Positions 9,001-16,315 of a stretch of 34,692 nucleotides of DNA are shown here, in pieces. Every line of letters starts with the position of its first letter. The first letter of the stretch is position 1. Source of the stretch: an uncultured Cellvibrio sp. (GTDB lineage Bacteria > Pseudomonadota > Gammaproteobacteria > Pseudomonadales > Cellvibrionaceae). The notes beneath the pieces were generated by a model that saw only the letters and a program-made list of their open reading frames with translations, had not been told where the DNA came from and ran no database searches. The DNA is taken from positions 1-34,692 of the forward strand of contig CAMLOU010000027.1 in the NCBI GenBank assembly GCA_946481735.1. The letters are read 5' to 3'. A program made the position numbers and the translations under genes.

Positions 9001-9744
9001 GAAGATGAAAAAATTCGTTTTGCGGATATCGTAGCGCAGCCGCGCAAGATTATCTCCGCACCGACCTGGTCTGGCTTGGAAGACGAACACGTTTCTTATA
9101 ATGCGGGTTATACCAATGTTCACGAGTTAATTCCCTGGCGCACCATCACCGGGAGGCAACAGTTTTACCAGGATCACGAATGGATGCGCGATTTTGGCGA
9201 GACGCTGTGTGTTTACAAACCGCCGGTAAATCTGAAAACCATCGAACCGGTTCACAATCGTACCCCGAACGGAAATAAAGAATTGGTCCTCAACTGGATT
9301 ACGCCACACCAAAAGTGGGGTATTCACAGTACCTATTCCGACAATTTGCTCATGCTGACGTTATCACGTGGTGGCCCAATCGTGTGGCTTAGCGAAGTTG
9401 ATGCTAAAGCGGCGGGTATTGTCGACAATGATTGGATCGATGTCTTTAACGTAAACGGTGCAATTAGCGCACGAGCCGTGGTTTCCCAACGGGTTCCGCA
9501 AGGCATGAGCATGATGTATCACGCCCAGGAGCGCATCGTAAACGTGCCCGGTTCCAGCCTCACCAAAACCCGCGGTGGTATTCATAACTCGGTGACCCGC
9601 GCGGTGATGAAACCAACGCATATGATTGGCGGCTATGCGCAACAAGCCTACGGTTTTAACTATTACGGCACCGTCGGTTGTAATCGCGATGAATTCGTCA
9701 TCGTACGCAAGATGAATAACGTCGATTGGATGGATGAGGAATAA
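6019..9744 (+). CDS. narG: Respiratory nitrate reductase alpha subunit NarG
   Basis: This is the molybdenum catalytic subunit of the membrane-bound nitrate reductase. It reduces nitrate to nitrite on the cytoplasmic face with quinol electrons passed through NarI and NarH. The 1241 residues match the family length. The N-terminal FS0 cluster ligands are H50, C54, C58 and C93 (in HGVNCTGSCSW and RGCPRGASYS). The molybdenum-ligand aspartate is D223 in FYDWYCDLPP. The ATG at 6019 was chosen because AGGAG lies just upstream and the protein then begins MSHLLDKLRFF, in register with E. coli numbering (offset 1). An in-frame TTG at 5968 would add 17 unlikely residues. There is no Tat-type signal, as expected for cytoplasmic NarG. 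narH follows after 3 bp. Confidence 0.98.
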   Translation: MSHLLDKLRFFKTHREAFADGHGVTTNEDRRWERGYRQRWQHDKIVRSTHGVNCTGSCSWKVYVKDGLVTWETQQTDYPRTRPDLPNHEPRGCPRGASYSWYIYSANRLKYPKVRQELIRLWREAREQFSDPVDAWASIVENPAKAKRYKERRGLGGFIRAHWEEVNEIIAASNIYTAKVYGPDRISGFSPIPAMSMVSYAAGARYLSLIGGNCLSFYDWYCDLPPSSPQVWGEQTDVPESADWYNSNYIIVWGSNVPQTRTPDAHFLTEVRYKGTKTCVITSDYSEASKFGDTWLAPRQGTDAALAMAFGHVILKEFYVDSQSDYFTHYVKRYTDMPMLVILEKIGEHLIQGRFLRAADLVDNLGEHNNPDWKTIAINSADQRLVSPKGSIGYRWGEEGKWNLEAKEGTKNTDVDLQLSLRENADEIADVAFPYFGCNTHEYNYFQHTDHSDVLLHKVPARRLTLASGKEVLVATVYDLLLANYGVDNGLNDINCASSFEDDKPYTPAWQQKITGVNPADVIRVAREFARNAHKTHGRSMVIVGAALNHWYNMDMNYRGLVNMLMMCGCVGQSGGGWAHYVGQEKLRPQNGWLPLAFALDWQRPARQMNGTSFFYNHSDQWRYEKLDMSEVVSPLANKEKWTGTILDFNTRAERMGWLPSAPQLAVNPLTISAAAKAAGKEVKDYVVDQLTSGELKFACEDPDHPQNFPRNIFIWRSNLLGSSGKGHEYMLRHFLGTKHGLLGKDLGEFGGKKPEDVVWRDKAPEGKVDLWVTLDFRMSTTCLYSDIVLPTATWYEKDDMNTSDMHPFIHPLSKAIDPVWESRSDWDIFKGIAKKFSELSKGHLGVEQDVVTTPMLHDTPEELAQPYGVKAWWKGECPAIPGQTMPNIHQVERDYPNTYHRFVSLGPALEKLGNGGKGIKWDTKDEVKFLGQLNRVHHEEGANKGRPKIETAIDACEVILSLAPETNGQVAVKAWAALSEKTGLDHTHLARPKEDEKIRFADIVAQPRKIISAPTWSGLEDEHVSYNAGYTNVHELIPWRTITGRQQFYQDHEWMRDFGETLCVYKPPVNLKTIEPVHNRTPNGNKELVLNWITPHQKWGIHSTYSDNLLMLTLSRGGPIVWLSEVDAKAAGIVDNDWIDVFNVNGAISARAVVSQRVPQGMSMMYHAQERIVNVPGSSLTKTRGGIHNSVTRAVMKPTHMIGGYAQQAYGFNYYGTVGCNRDEFVIVRKMNNVDWMDEE

Positions 9745-9747
9745 CCC

Positions 9748-11280
9748 ATGAAAGTCAGAGCCCAAATCGGCATGGTGCTGAACCTCGATAAATGCATCGG
9801 TTGCCATACCTGTTCGATCACCTGTAAGAATGTCTGGACGTCTCGGGAAGGCGTTGAGTACGCCTGGTTCAATAACGTTGAGACCAAACCCGGTATTGGT
9901 TATCCAAAAGAATGGGAGAATCAGGAGAAATGGAATGGCGGATGGCAGTTAACCAGCAAGGGTAAATTACAACCGCGCATCGGTGGGAAATTGCGTGTAC
10001 TGGCCAATATATTTGCCAATCCGGATCTGCCCGAAATCGATGATTATTACGAACCTTTCGACTTCGATTACCAGCACCTGCACACCGCCGGTGCGAAAAA
10101 GCACCAGCCTGTGGCGCGCCCACGTTCGCTGATTACCGGTGAGCGTATGGAGAAAATCGAATGGGGTCCAAACTGGGAAGAGATCCTCGGCACGGAATTT
10201 GAAAAGCGTCGCAAAGACAAGAATTTTGACAAGGTTCAGGCAGATATCTACGGCCAGTTTGAGCAGACCTTTATGATGTATCTGCCGCGACTGTGTGAAC
10301 ACTGCCTTAACCCGGCCTGCGTTTCTTCCTGCCCATCCGGTGCTATCTATAAACGTGAAGAAGACGGCATCGTGTTAATCGATCAGGATAAGTGCCGTGG
10401 CTGGCGCATGTGTGTGTCGGCGTGTCCATACAAGAAAATTTATTACAACTGGAAAAGTGGCAAGTCAGAAAAATGTACGTTTTGTTACCCCCGTATTGAA
10501 GCAGGGCAGCCGACGGTTTGTTCTGAAACCTGCGTCGGCCGCATTCGCTATCTGGGCGTTCTGCTCTATGACGCCGACCGAATTCAGGAGGCAGCCAGTG
10601 TGCCCAACGAAGCGGATTTATATCGAGCTCAATTGGATATCTTCCTTGATCCCCACGACCCTGGTGTGATTGCCGCTGCACAGGCTGAAGGTATACCCGA
10701 GTCCTGGATCACTGCCGCGCAAAATTCACCAACCTACAAGATGGCAATTGATTGGAAGATTGCACTGCCATTGCATCCGGAATATCGCACCTTGCCCATG
10801 GTTTGGTATGTGCCGCCACTGTCACCGATTCAAAGCGCCGTGCAGGCGGGCCATGTGGGGATGAACGGTGAAATTCCGGACCTCAAATCGCTGCGCATCC
10901 CGGTGCGTTATCTGGCTAACTTGCTGACGGCCGGAGAGGAGCAGCCGGTAATTGAAGCACTTGAAAAAATGATTGCCATGCGAGCCTTCAAGCGCGCGCA
11001 ACAAGTCGATGGTGTAGAGGATCTGGACGTGCTGCAACAAGTTGGTTTGAGCGTCGCCCAAGTGGAAGATATGTATCGCTACATGGCGCTGGCTAATTAT
11101 GAAGACCGTTTTGTTATTCCCACCAGCCACCGAGCCTATGCGGAAGAAGCTTATGATTTGAAGGGCGGGTGTGGCTTCAGTTTTGGCAATGGCTGTAGTG
11201 ATGGCAACAATAATGTGAATTTATTTGGTGCTAAGTCAACCGTTGTGCGTCAGGTTGTTCCGGCAAACCATAAGGAGTAA
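9748..11280 (+). CDS. narH: Respiratory nitrate reductase beta subunit NarH
   Basis: This is the electron-transfer subunit, carrying three 4Fe-4S clusters and one 3Fe-4S cluster between NarI haem and NarG. All four cysteine groups are visible: C16/C19/C22/C26, C183/C186/C191/C195, C216/W219/C222/C226 and C243/C246/C258/C262. The tryptophan at 219, in place of a cysteine (CRGWRMC), is the family hallmark of the 3Fe-4S cluster. The length of 510 residues is normal. Only 3 bp separate it from narG and 3 bp from narJ, so translation is probably coupled within narGHJI. Confidence 0.98.
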   Translation: MKVRAQIGMVLNLDKCIGCHTCSITCKNVWTSREGVEYAWFNNVETKPGIGYPKEWENQEKWNGGWQLTSKGKLQPRIGGKLRVLANIFANPDLPEIDDYYEPFDFDYQHLHTAGAKKHQPVARPRSLITGERMEKIEWGPNWEEILGTEFEKRRKDKNFDKVQADIYGQFEQTFMMYLPRLCEHCLNPACVSSCPSGAIYKREEDGIVLIDQDKCRGWRMCVSACPYKKIYYNWKSGKSEKCTFCYPRIEAGQPTVCSETCVGRIRYLGVLLYDADRIQEAASVPNEADLYRAQLDIFLDPHDPGVIAAAQAEGIPESWITAAQNSPTYKMAIDWKIALPLHPEYRTLPMVWYVPPLSPIQSAVQAGHVGMNGEIPDLKSLRIPVRYLANLLTAGEEQPVIEALEKMIAMRAFKRAQQVDGVEDLDVLQQVGLSVAQVEDMYRYMALANYEDRFVIPTSHRAYAEEAYDLKGGCGFSFGNGCSDGNNNVNLFGAKSTVVRQVVPANHKE

Positions 11281-11283
11281 ACA

Positions 11284-12024
11284 ATGAAGTCGCTACGAGT
11301 TCTTTCGCTGCTGCTGGATTATCCAACGGCAGATCTACACAACGCTCGCGCAGGCTTGCTTGAGTTAATTGAGGGGTTGCCGGTGACGCCGAATGCGATT
11401 GAGTCCCTGGCAGATTTTATCAACCAGCGTTGCGCAGGGGACTTGCTGGATTGGCAAGCAGAGTATGACGGTCTTTTTGAGAGGGGACGTTCATTATCGC
11501 TGTTGCTTTTTGAGCATATTCATGGTGAATCACGCGATCGCGGCCAGGCCATGGTGGATCTGCTGCAGCAATACAAAACCGCCGGACTGCAGCTGAACGC
11601 AAAAGAATTGCCGGATTATATTCCGTTATATCTAGAATTTTTATCGACCCAAGGCGAGAAAAATGCGCGCCTCGGCTTGCAGGAAGTAGCTCATATATTG
11701 GCGCTGTTGTTATGTCGTTTGCAGGAGCGCAGTAATAATTATGCGGCGGTTTTTAGCGCGTTATTACAGCTGTCCGGCGCAGACGTCGATTTAACTGATT
11801 TGCGTAAGCAGCTCGCCGATGAAAAGCGCGATGATACGCCCGAAGCCCTGGATAAAGTGTGGGAAGAAGAAGCCGTAACATTTACCGCTCAAAGTGCAGG
11901 TGATGCCTGTTCTGTGGCGAACTATCGGCCTACCGGCGATCAACGCCGCGATCAGGAACAGGTGCTGGATCTGAGTGGGTTTGCTCGCGCAGGAGCATCC
12001 GCAATCCCTGTGCGTGCGGAGTAA
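11284..12024 (+). CDS. narJ: Nitrate reductase assembly chaperone NarJ
   Basis: NarJ is a cytoplasmic chaperone of the TorD/DmsD class that binds apo-NarG and is needed for cofactor insertion and membrane attachment; it is not part of the final enzyme. The 246-residue helical protein shows the family opening (LRVLSLLLDYPTADL) and the core LPDYIPLYLEFLS. Its C-terminal part is acidic and variable, as is usual. It begins with AAGGAG just before the ATG, overlapping the narH stop region. A gap of 59 bp to narI contains its own AAGGAG but no terminator. Confidence 0.96.
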   Translation: MKSLRVLSLLLDYPTADLHNARAGLLELIEGLPVTPNAIESLADFINQRCAGDLLDWQAEYDGLFERGRSLSLLLFEHIHGESRDRGQAMVDLLQQYKTAGLQLNAKELPDYIPLYLEFLSTQGEKNARLGLQEVAHILALLLCRLQERSNNYAAVFSALLQLSGADVDLTDLRKQLADEKRDDTPEALDKVWEEEAVTFTAQSAGDACSVANYRPTGDQRRDQEQVLDLSGFARAGASAIPVRAE

Positions 12025-12083
12025 TACCGCCTAATAACCGCGTTGCGTGAAGTCATTTTATACGCGCGCTTTAAGGAGTCATC

Positions 12084-12773
12084 ATGTCTAATAGTCTTTT
12101 TTTTGCTTTCGGTGTTTATCCTTATATTGCTTTGGCGGTATGCATTATCGGCACCTGGGCGCGGTATGATCGGGAACAATACACCTGGAAAGCCAGCTCC
12201 AGCCAATTGCTGGAGAAAAAGCAACTGCGCCGTGGCAGCCTTCCATTCCATGTCGGTATCCTGGGTATCTTATTCGGTCATTTTGTCGGATTGCTGACCC
12301 CTGCAAGTGTGTGGCATGTATTTGGCATTACTCCTGCCATGAAACAGGTGGTTGCCATTGTGGCGGGTGGATTATTTGGGCTGTTGTGTCTTTACGGATT
12401 GGTTATTCTGGTTCATCGGCGTTTGATGCACGAACGCGTACGTGCGAGCAGCAGTAGAATGGATATCGCTGTGTTGTTGCTATTACTGGCGCAATTGCTG
12501 CTGGGTTTAAGTTCAATCTTTGTTTCACTGGGCCATCTTGATGGGCAAGAAATGCTGAAGTTGATGGCTTGGGCCCAGAACATCGTCACTTTTCATGGTG
12601 TTGCGGCGGCAGAGGCCATTCAAGGTGTGCATTGGGTTTTTAAAGCACATGTCTTTTTGGGCATGACACTGTTTATCGTATTCCCGTTCAGCCGGTTGGT
12701 TCATATCCTCAGTGTTCCATTGAAGTACCTCAATCGTAATTACCAAGTCGTGCGTCGCCGGGGGAATGCATAA
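12084..12773 (+). CDS. narI: Respiratory nitrate reductase gamma subunit NarI (cytochrome b)
   Basis: NarI is the membrane anchor that oxidises quinol and holds two b haems. It has 229 residues with five hydrophobic helices. Candidate haem ligands are H56 and H66 (LPFHVGILGILFGH) and H189 and H207 (KAHVFLGMTLF, RLVHILSV). The 10- and 18-residue spacings are the same as between H56/H66 and H187/H205 of E. coli NarI. The start follows AAGGAGTCATC. Its TAA stop overlaps the ATG of the next gene by one base (TAATG), so the parvulin gene is translated from the same message. Confidence 0.97.
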   Translation: MSNSLFFAFGVYPYIALAVCIIGTWARYDREQYTWKASSSQLLEKKQLRRGSLPFHVGILGILFGHFVGLLTPASVWHVFGITPAMKQVVAIVAGGLFGLLCLYGLVILVHRRLMHERVRASSSRMDIAVLLLLLAQLLLGLSSIFVSLGHLDGQEMLKLMAWAQNIVTFHGVAAAEAIQGVHWVFKAHVFLGMTLFIVFPFSRLVHILSVPLKYLNRNYQVVRRRGNA

Positions 12774-13639
12774 TGACCATACATCACCACACACCCGCCC
12801 AGGACACCACAGCACAAATTAACTCGGCGTTGAAGATTATTCATAGCGATACATTGATGGCCAGCGAGCGTCACAGCGTACCGGCTATACGGGTTAATCA
12901 TCATCACATTTCGGGGGAAAATATTGCAGCCGAGATGCAATATCACCCGGCCACAACGCAACGGGAAGCCATGTTCAAAGCCGCTGAAGCGCTCATTATT
13001 GGTGAATTACTTCGCCAGCGCGCGGCGTCCTTACAGTTAGACAATACCGGAACATCCGAAGATGATTTGCTCGAGGCGTTGCTGAATGCTGAAGTGACAG
13101 CACCGGAAGCAACGGACAAGGAATGTGCCCAGTATTATCACGCTAACACAGCACGTTTCGTTACCTCACCGCTGTTGGAATTGCGTCATATTTTAATCGC
13201 CGCTGCGCCCGATGATGATGAAGCTCGTATCGCAGCAAAAATGCGCGCGCAGCAACTCCTTGTCGCTTTGCAATCCGGTGAGGATTTTTCGGCGCTGGCA
13301 CTGCAGGAGTCAGCATGCCCATCCCGGACGTTGGGGGGCAGCCTCGGCCAGATTACGCGCGGCCAAACAATCCCGGAATTTGAGCGTCACGTATTTGCAG
13401 CCAAGCCCGGATTGCTATCTCATCCGATAGAAAGCCGTTACGGTGTGCATGTGGTGTGGATTGAGCGCAATATTCCCGGCACCCAGTTACCCTACAGTGC
13501 AGTAAAAGATCGGATTGCCGATTATCTGAATGAAAAAGTCCGTACCAAAGCGATTGCGCAGTACATTCACCGGTTGATTGCGCAAGCGGAGATTGAAGGT
13601 TATACGTTTGATGTATCCACTTCGCCATTGATGCAGTGA
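12773..13639 (+). CDS. Parvulin-type peptidyl-prolyl isomerase of the nar operon
   Basis: This 288-residue protein has a C-terminal PpiC/rotamase domain (about 138-235) with the family landmarks LRHILIAA, FSALALQES, GGSLGQITRG, F(E)RHVFAAKPG and SRYGVHVVWIER. The N-terminal 130 residues are helical and poorly conserved, like NifM-type isomerases. There is no signal peptide, so it should act in the cytoplasm, probably on folding or assembly of NarGHI. Similar genes close the nar operon in pseudomonads. It overlaps narI by one base and is followed 117 bp later by the operon terminator. The N-terminus is histidine-rich (MTIHHHTPAQ, RVNHHHIS). The family is clear; the client is inferred. Confidence 0.87.
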   Translation: MTIHHHTPAQDTTAQINSALKIIHSDTLMASERHSVPAIRVNHHHISGENIAAEMQYHPATTQREAMFKAAEALIIGELLRQRAASLQLDNTGTSEDDLLEALLNAEVTAPEATDKECAQYYHANTARFVTSPLLELRHILIAAAPDDDEARIAAKMRAQQLLVALQSGEDFSALALQESACPSRTLGGSLGQITRGQTIPEFERHVFAAKPGLLSHPIESRYGVHVVWIERNIPGTQLPYSAVKDRIADYLNEKVRTKAIAQYIHRLIAQAEIEGYTFDVSTSPLMQ

Positions 13640-13756
13640 CGCCAGAGCGCAGCAACGCCAGCCAGTGACGCACAGTTTTTGGCAACCCTGGCACAAGCCA
13701 TGATCTCTCACCGCGTTTTACCTCCGTTGTTTCCTCTCACTTTTTTTCACGATCTT

Positions 13757-13780
13757 AACGCCGGTTCCCGGCGTTTTTTT
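13757..13780 (+). terminator. Rho-independent terminator of the nar operon
   Basis: A perfect 8-bp stem, AACGCCGG and CCGGCGTT with a TTC loop, runs straight into a T tract (seven T in total). It separates narGHJI-ppi from the nrdG control region. Confidence 0.9.
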
Positions 13781-13803
13781 ACTGCTGCACTTTCTTCTCG
13801 GTC

Positions 13804-13819
13804 TACCTCCGACGGGGTA
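13804..13819. promoter_or_regulatory. NarL/NarP-type 7-2-7 palindrome upstream of nrdG
   Basis: TACCTCC GA CGGGGTA matches 12 of 14 positions of the NarL palindrome. It shares the half-site TACCTCC with the site at 1042. It sits 75 bp before the nrdG start codon and about 24 bp upstream of the proposed -35 element, a position suited to activation. It implies nitrate control of the anaerobic ribonucleotide reductase. Confidence 0.55.
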
Positions 13820-13842
13820 GGGTCACGCTCTGCGTTTTATGT

Positions 13843-13872
13843 TTTACTACATATAGATGGCATATATATAAA
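13843..13872 (+). promoter_or_regulatory. Candidate sigma-70 promoter of nrdGD
   Basis: TTTACT at 13843-13848 and TATAAA at 13867-13872 are separated by 18 bp. A start site near 13879 would give a very short leader before the ATG at 13895. Both elements are flanked or overlapped by the NrdR boxes, which fits repression. Confidence 0.45.
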
Positions 13873-13890
13873 AAACACTATATATGGTGA
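13844..13890. promoter_or_regulatory. Tandem NrdR boxes over the nrdG promoter
   Basis: Box 2 (13875-13890) reads ACACTATATATGGTGA and matches the NrdR consensus acaCwAtATaTwGtgt at 14 of 16 positions. Box 1 (13844-13859) has the core CTACATATAG, 9 of 10 core positions, with weaker flanks. The two boxes start exactly 31 bp apart, the three-turn spacing expected for cooperative NrdR binding. NrdR is the ATP/dATP-sensing repressor of ribonucleotide reductase genes; its gene is not in the window. Confidence 0.75.
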
Positions 13891-13894
13891 TTTC

Positions 13895-14356
13895 ATGGAG
13901 TGTCTTCGCTTTACCAACGAGCAGATTGTCTGGCAGGAAGTACCGGGAGAAACGAGCCTGGCTTATACCATCAGTGGATGCCGATTGGGCTGTGTGGGTT
14001 GTCACAGCCGCCACACCTGGAACCCACATGCAGGCCAACCGCTTACCGACGATTACCTCAGTCGCCGAATTCAGGAGTATCGCGACATGATCACCTGCGT
14101 GCTTTTTCTGGGTGGTGAATGGCAACCACATGCGCTCTTGCCGCTATTGATCCTCGTTCGTAACGCTGGATTATATCGATGTCTCTACACCGGACTGGAA
14201 CACATTTCTCCCTCTTTGCAAGAACACCTTACTTACCTAAAGACAGGTCCATGGCGACCCGAACTCGGCGGACTGACCAGTCCGAAGACAAATCAACGCT
14301 TTATTGATCTTCGCACCAACGAAATCCTGAACCATAAATTTACCCAAACCTTTTAA
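13895..14356 (+). CDS. nrdG: Anaerobic ribonucleotide reductase activating enzyme NrdG
   Basis: NrdG is a radical SAM enzyme that installs the glycyl radical on NrdD under anaerobic conditions. The motif CRLGCVGC (C29, C33, C36) is the CX3CX2C ligand set for the 4Fe-4S/SAM centre. GGEW lies in the expected SAM-contact position, and the 153-residue length is normal. The ATG at 13895 is chosen; the frame is open back to a TTG at 13679, but that extension runs through the terminator and the NrdR boxes. The ribosome site is weak (GGTGA) and overlaps NrdR box 2. nrdD follows after 10 bp. Gene order nrdG-nrdD is the reverse of E. coli. Confidence 0.95.
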   Translation: MECLRFTNEQIVWQEVPGETSLAYTISGCRLGCVGCHSRHTWNPHAGQPLTDDYLSRRIQEYRDMITCVLFLGGEWQPHALLPLLILVRNAGLYRCLYTGLEHISPSLQEHLTYLKTGPWRPELGGLTSPKTNQRFIDLRTNEILNHKFTQTF

Positions 14357-14366
14357 GGAGAATGAC

Positions 14367-16208
14367 ATGTTACGTCTCAATCCGGAGCAGCTGGACCATA
14401 AGCTGAATTTTATTGCGAATTATCTTGCGGCTGACAATGCGGCTGATAGTTCAAGGATGGACCCCAATGCCAATGTGACGCAAAAAAATATTGCGACATT
14501 GGAAACCGAGTTGATGAAAGATTTTTTTGTCCAGGTCAACCGTGCCAAGGTGAAACAAAAAATATCAGCATTATTTGGCGAAGCGTTGGCTAATGAATAC
14601 CTACGCCAAATAGAACACCATGAAATTTATGTGCACGATGAAACCAGCCTGAAGCCTTATTGTGTGTCACTCACGCTCTATCCCTTCCTGCGCGACGGCT
14701 TAACCAAATTAGGTGGGGAGTCCCGCGCACCCCAACACCTCGAATCTTTCTGTGGCAGTTTTGTAAACCTGGTATTCGCGGTAAGCGCGCAATTTGCCGG
14801 CGCAGTAGCAACCGTTGAGTTTCTGACATACTTTGATTACTTCGCACGCCGCGACTATGGAGATAACTATCTGATCACGCATACCCGCGAAGTGAGCAAT
14901 CATCTACAGCATGTGGTCTATGCGCTGAATCAACCTGCCGCAGCCCGGGGTTACCAAAGCGTTTTCTGGAATATCTCGCTCTACGACAGTCATTACTTTG
15001 AGGCTATGTTTGGTAATTTTGTCTTCCCGGATTTTACCAAACCAGATTGGACATCCGTGTGTGCTTTGCAGGATTTCTTTATGGGATGGTTTAATCAGGA
15101 GCGTACAAAAGCCATCCTGACGTTTCCAGTGGTCACGGTTGCGATGTTGACAGAGAAGGGTGGGTGCAAGGATAGCCAATTTGCCAATCGTATGGCGGAA
15201 CAACTGGCCCAGGGAAATTCTTTTTTTATTTATCTGTCAGATAACGCCGATTCACTGGCATCCTGCTGCCGGTTGCGCAGTGAGATTAACGATCACACCT
15301 TCTCCTATACCTTGGGGGCCGGTGGTGTGGCAACGGGTTCAATCAACGTCATTACGCTGAATATGAATCGCCTGGTGCAGGACGGTCGAGATCTTGCTGA
15401 GGAAGTGCATAAGGTCCATCAATACCAGGTAGCGTATCGACAACTGATGGAGGAGTATCTGGCGGCAGGGATATTAAGTGTATACGACGCCGGGTTTATC
15501 AGCCTGGACAAACAATTTCTCACCATTGGTATTAATGGCATGGTTGAGGCCGCTGAATCCCAAGGCTTATTGCCTGGTAATAACCCTGATTACATCGCCT
15601 TTGTCCAGCGCCACCTGAGGATCATCTTTGAAGGGAACAAGACCGCAAGGAAACGCTGGGGTTATTTGTTTAACACGGAATTTGTGCCCGCAGAAAATCT
15701 CGGGGTTAAAAATGCAAAGTGGGATAGGGCAGACGGCTATTTTGTCCCGCGTGATTGTTACAATTCCTATTTCTATCCGGTGGAAGACGAAACTATCAAT
15801 ACGATTGACAAGTTTTTATTACACGGGCGTCAGCTTGTCGACTATCTGGACGGTGGCTCCGCATTACACCTGAATCTAGAGGAAGCATTGGATAAACAGG
15901 GCTTCATATCTTTGCTGAATATTGCGGCGCGTAGTGGCTGTAATTATTTTTGTGTAAACGTAAAAATCACCATCTGTAACCAATGTGACCATATTGATAA
16001 ACGCACCCTGAGCGAATGCCCGGCGTGTCGTTCGCAGGATATCGATTATGGTACCCGTGTCATCGGCTACCTCAAGCGTGTTTCGGCCTTTAGTAGTGGG
16101 CGAAGAAAAGAGCACGCCCTGCGTCATTATCATCGGACACCCAGGGATCTACCCATACAACTACCTAAAAAGGCGCATAGTGCTGCTGCCTTGATACAGT
16201 TACTCTAG
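14367..16208 (+). CDS. nrdD: Anaerobic (class III) ribonucleoside-triphosphate reductase NrdD
   Basis: NrdD makes deoxyribonucleotides by glycyl-radical chemistry, strictly without O2. The glycyl radical site is G567 in RVIGYLKRVSAF. A zinc site of four cysteines (C537, C540, C551, C554) precedes it. The active-site cysteine is likely in DSLASCCRLR, a form common in shorter class III enzymes. The 613 residues are about 100 fewer than E. coli NrdD, and no N-terminal ATP-cone is evident, since the chain begins near the first catalytic-domain helices. If so, dATP control may act through NrdR rather than on the enzyme. The tail after the glycine is 46 residues, longer than the 31 in E. coli, and basic at first. 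AAGGAG precedes the ATG. Confidence 0.94.
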   Translation: MLRLNPEQLDHKLNFIANYLAADNAADSSRMDPNANVTQKNIATLETELMKDFFVQVNRAKVKQKISALFGEALANEYLRQIEHHEIYVHDETSLKPYCVSLTLYPFLRDGLTKLGGESRAPQHLESFCGSFVNLVFAVSAQFAGAVATVEFLTYFDYFARRDYGDNYLITHTREVSNHLQHVVYALNQPAAARGYQSVFWNISLYDSHYFEAMFGNFVFPDFTKPDWTSVCALQDFFMGWFNQERTKAILTFPVVTVAMLTEKGGCKDSQFANRMAEQLAQGNSFFIYLSDNADSLASCCRLRSEINDHTFSYTLGAGGVATGSINVITLNMNRLVQDGRDLAEEVHKVHQYQVAYRQLMEEYLAAGILSVYDAGFISLDKQFLTIGINGMVEAAESQGLLPGNNPDYIAFVQRHLRIIFEGNKTARKRWGYLFNTEFVPAENLGVKNAKWDRADGYFVPRDCYNSYFYPVEDETINTIDKFLLHGRQLVDYLDGGSALHLNLEEALDKQGFISLLNIAARSGCNYFCVNVKITICNQCDHIDKRTLSECPACRSQDIDYGTRVIGYLKRVSAFSSGRRKEHALRHYHRTPRDLPIQLPKKAHSAAALIQLL

Positions 16209-16266
16209 TTCGCTGATCGAGTATTTCATTTCGTGCTCTGTGGAATACTCCTTCTCCCCTTGAACG

Positions 16267-16290
16267 CTCACAAGGACGTGAGTTTTTTTT
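16267..16290 (+). terminator. Terminator after nrdD
   Basis: A 5-bp stem CTCAC/GTGAG with a 6-base loop is followed by eight T. The stem is short but the T tract is strong, and it lies 58 bp after the nrdD stop, before the convergent P450 gene. Confidence 0.65.
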
Positions 16291-16315
16291 GCCGTCCCTG
16301 GCAAATTGGTGGTTG

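Noticed and set aside
13679..13894. Longer nrdG start at a TTG near 13679
   Set aside because: The extension crosses a strong terminator, the NarL site and NrdR boxes, and has no similarity to NrdG.
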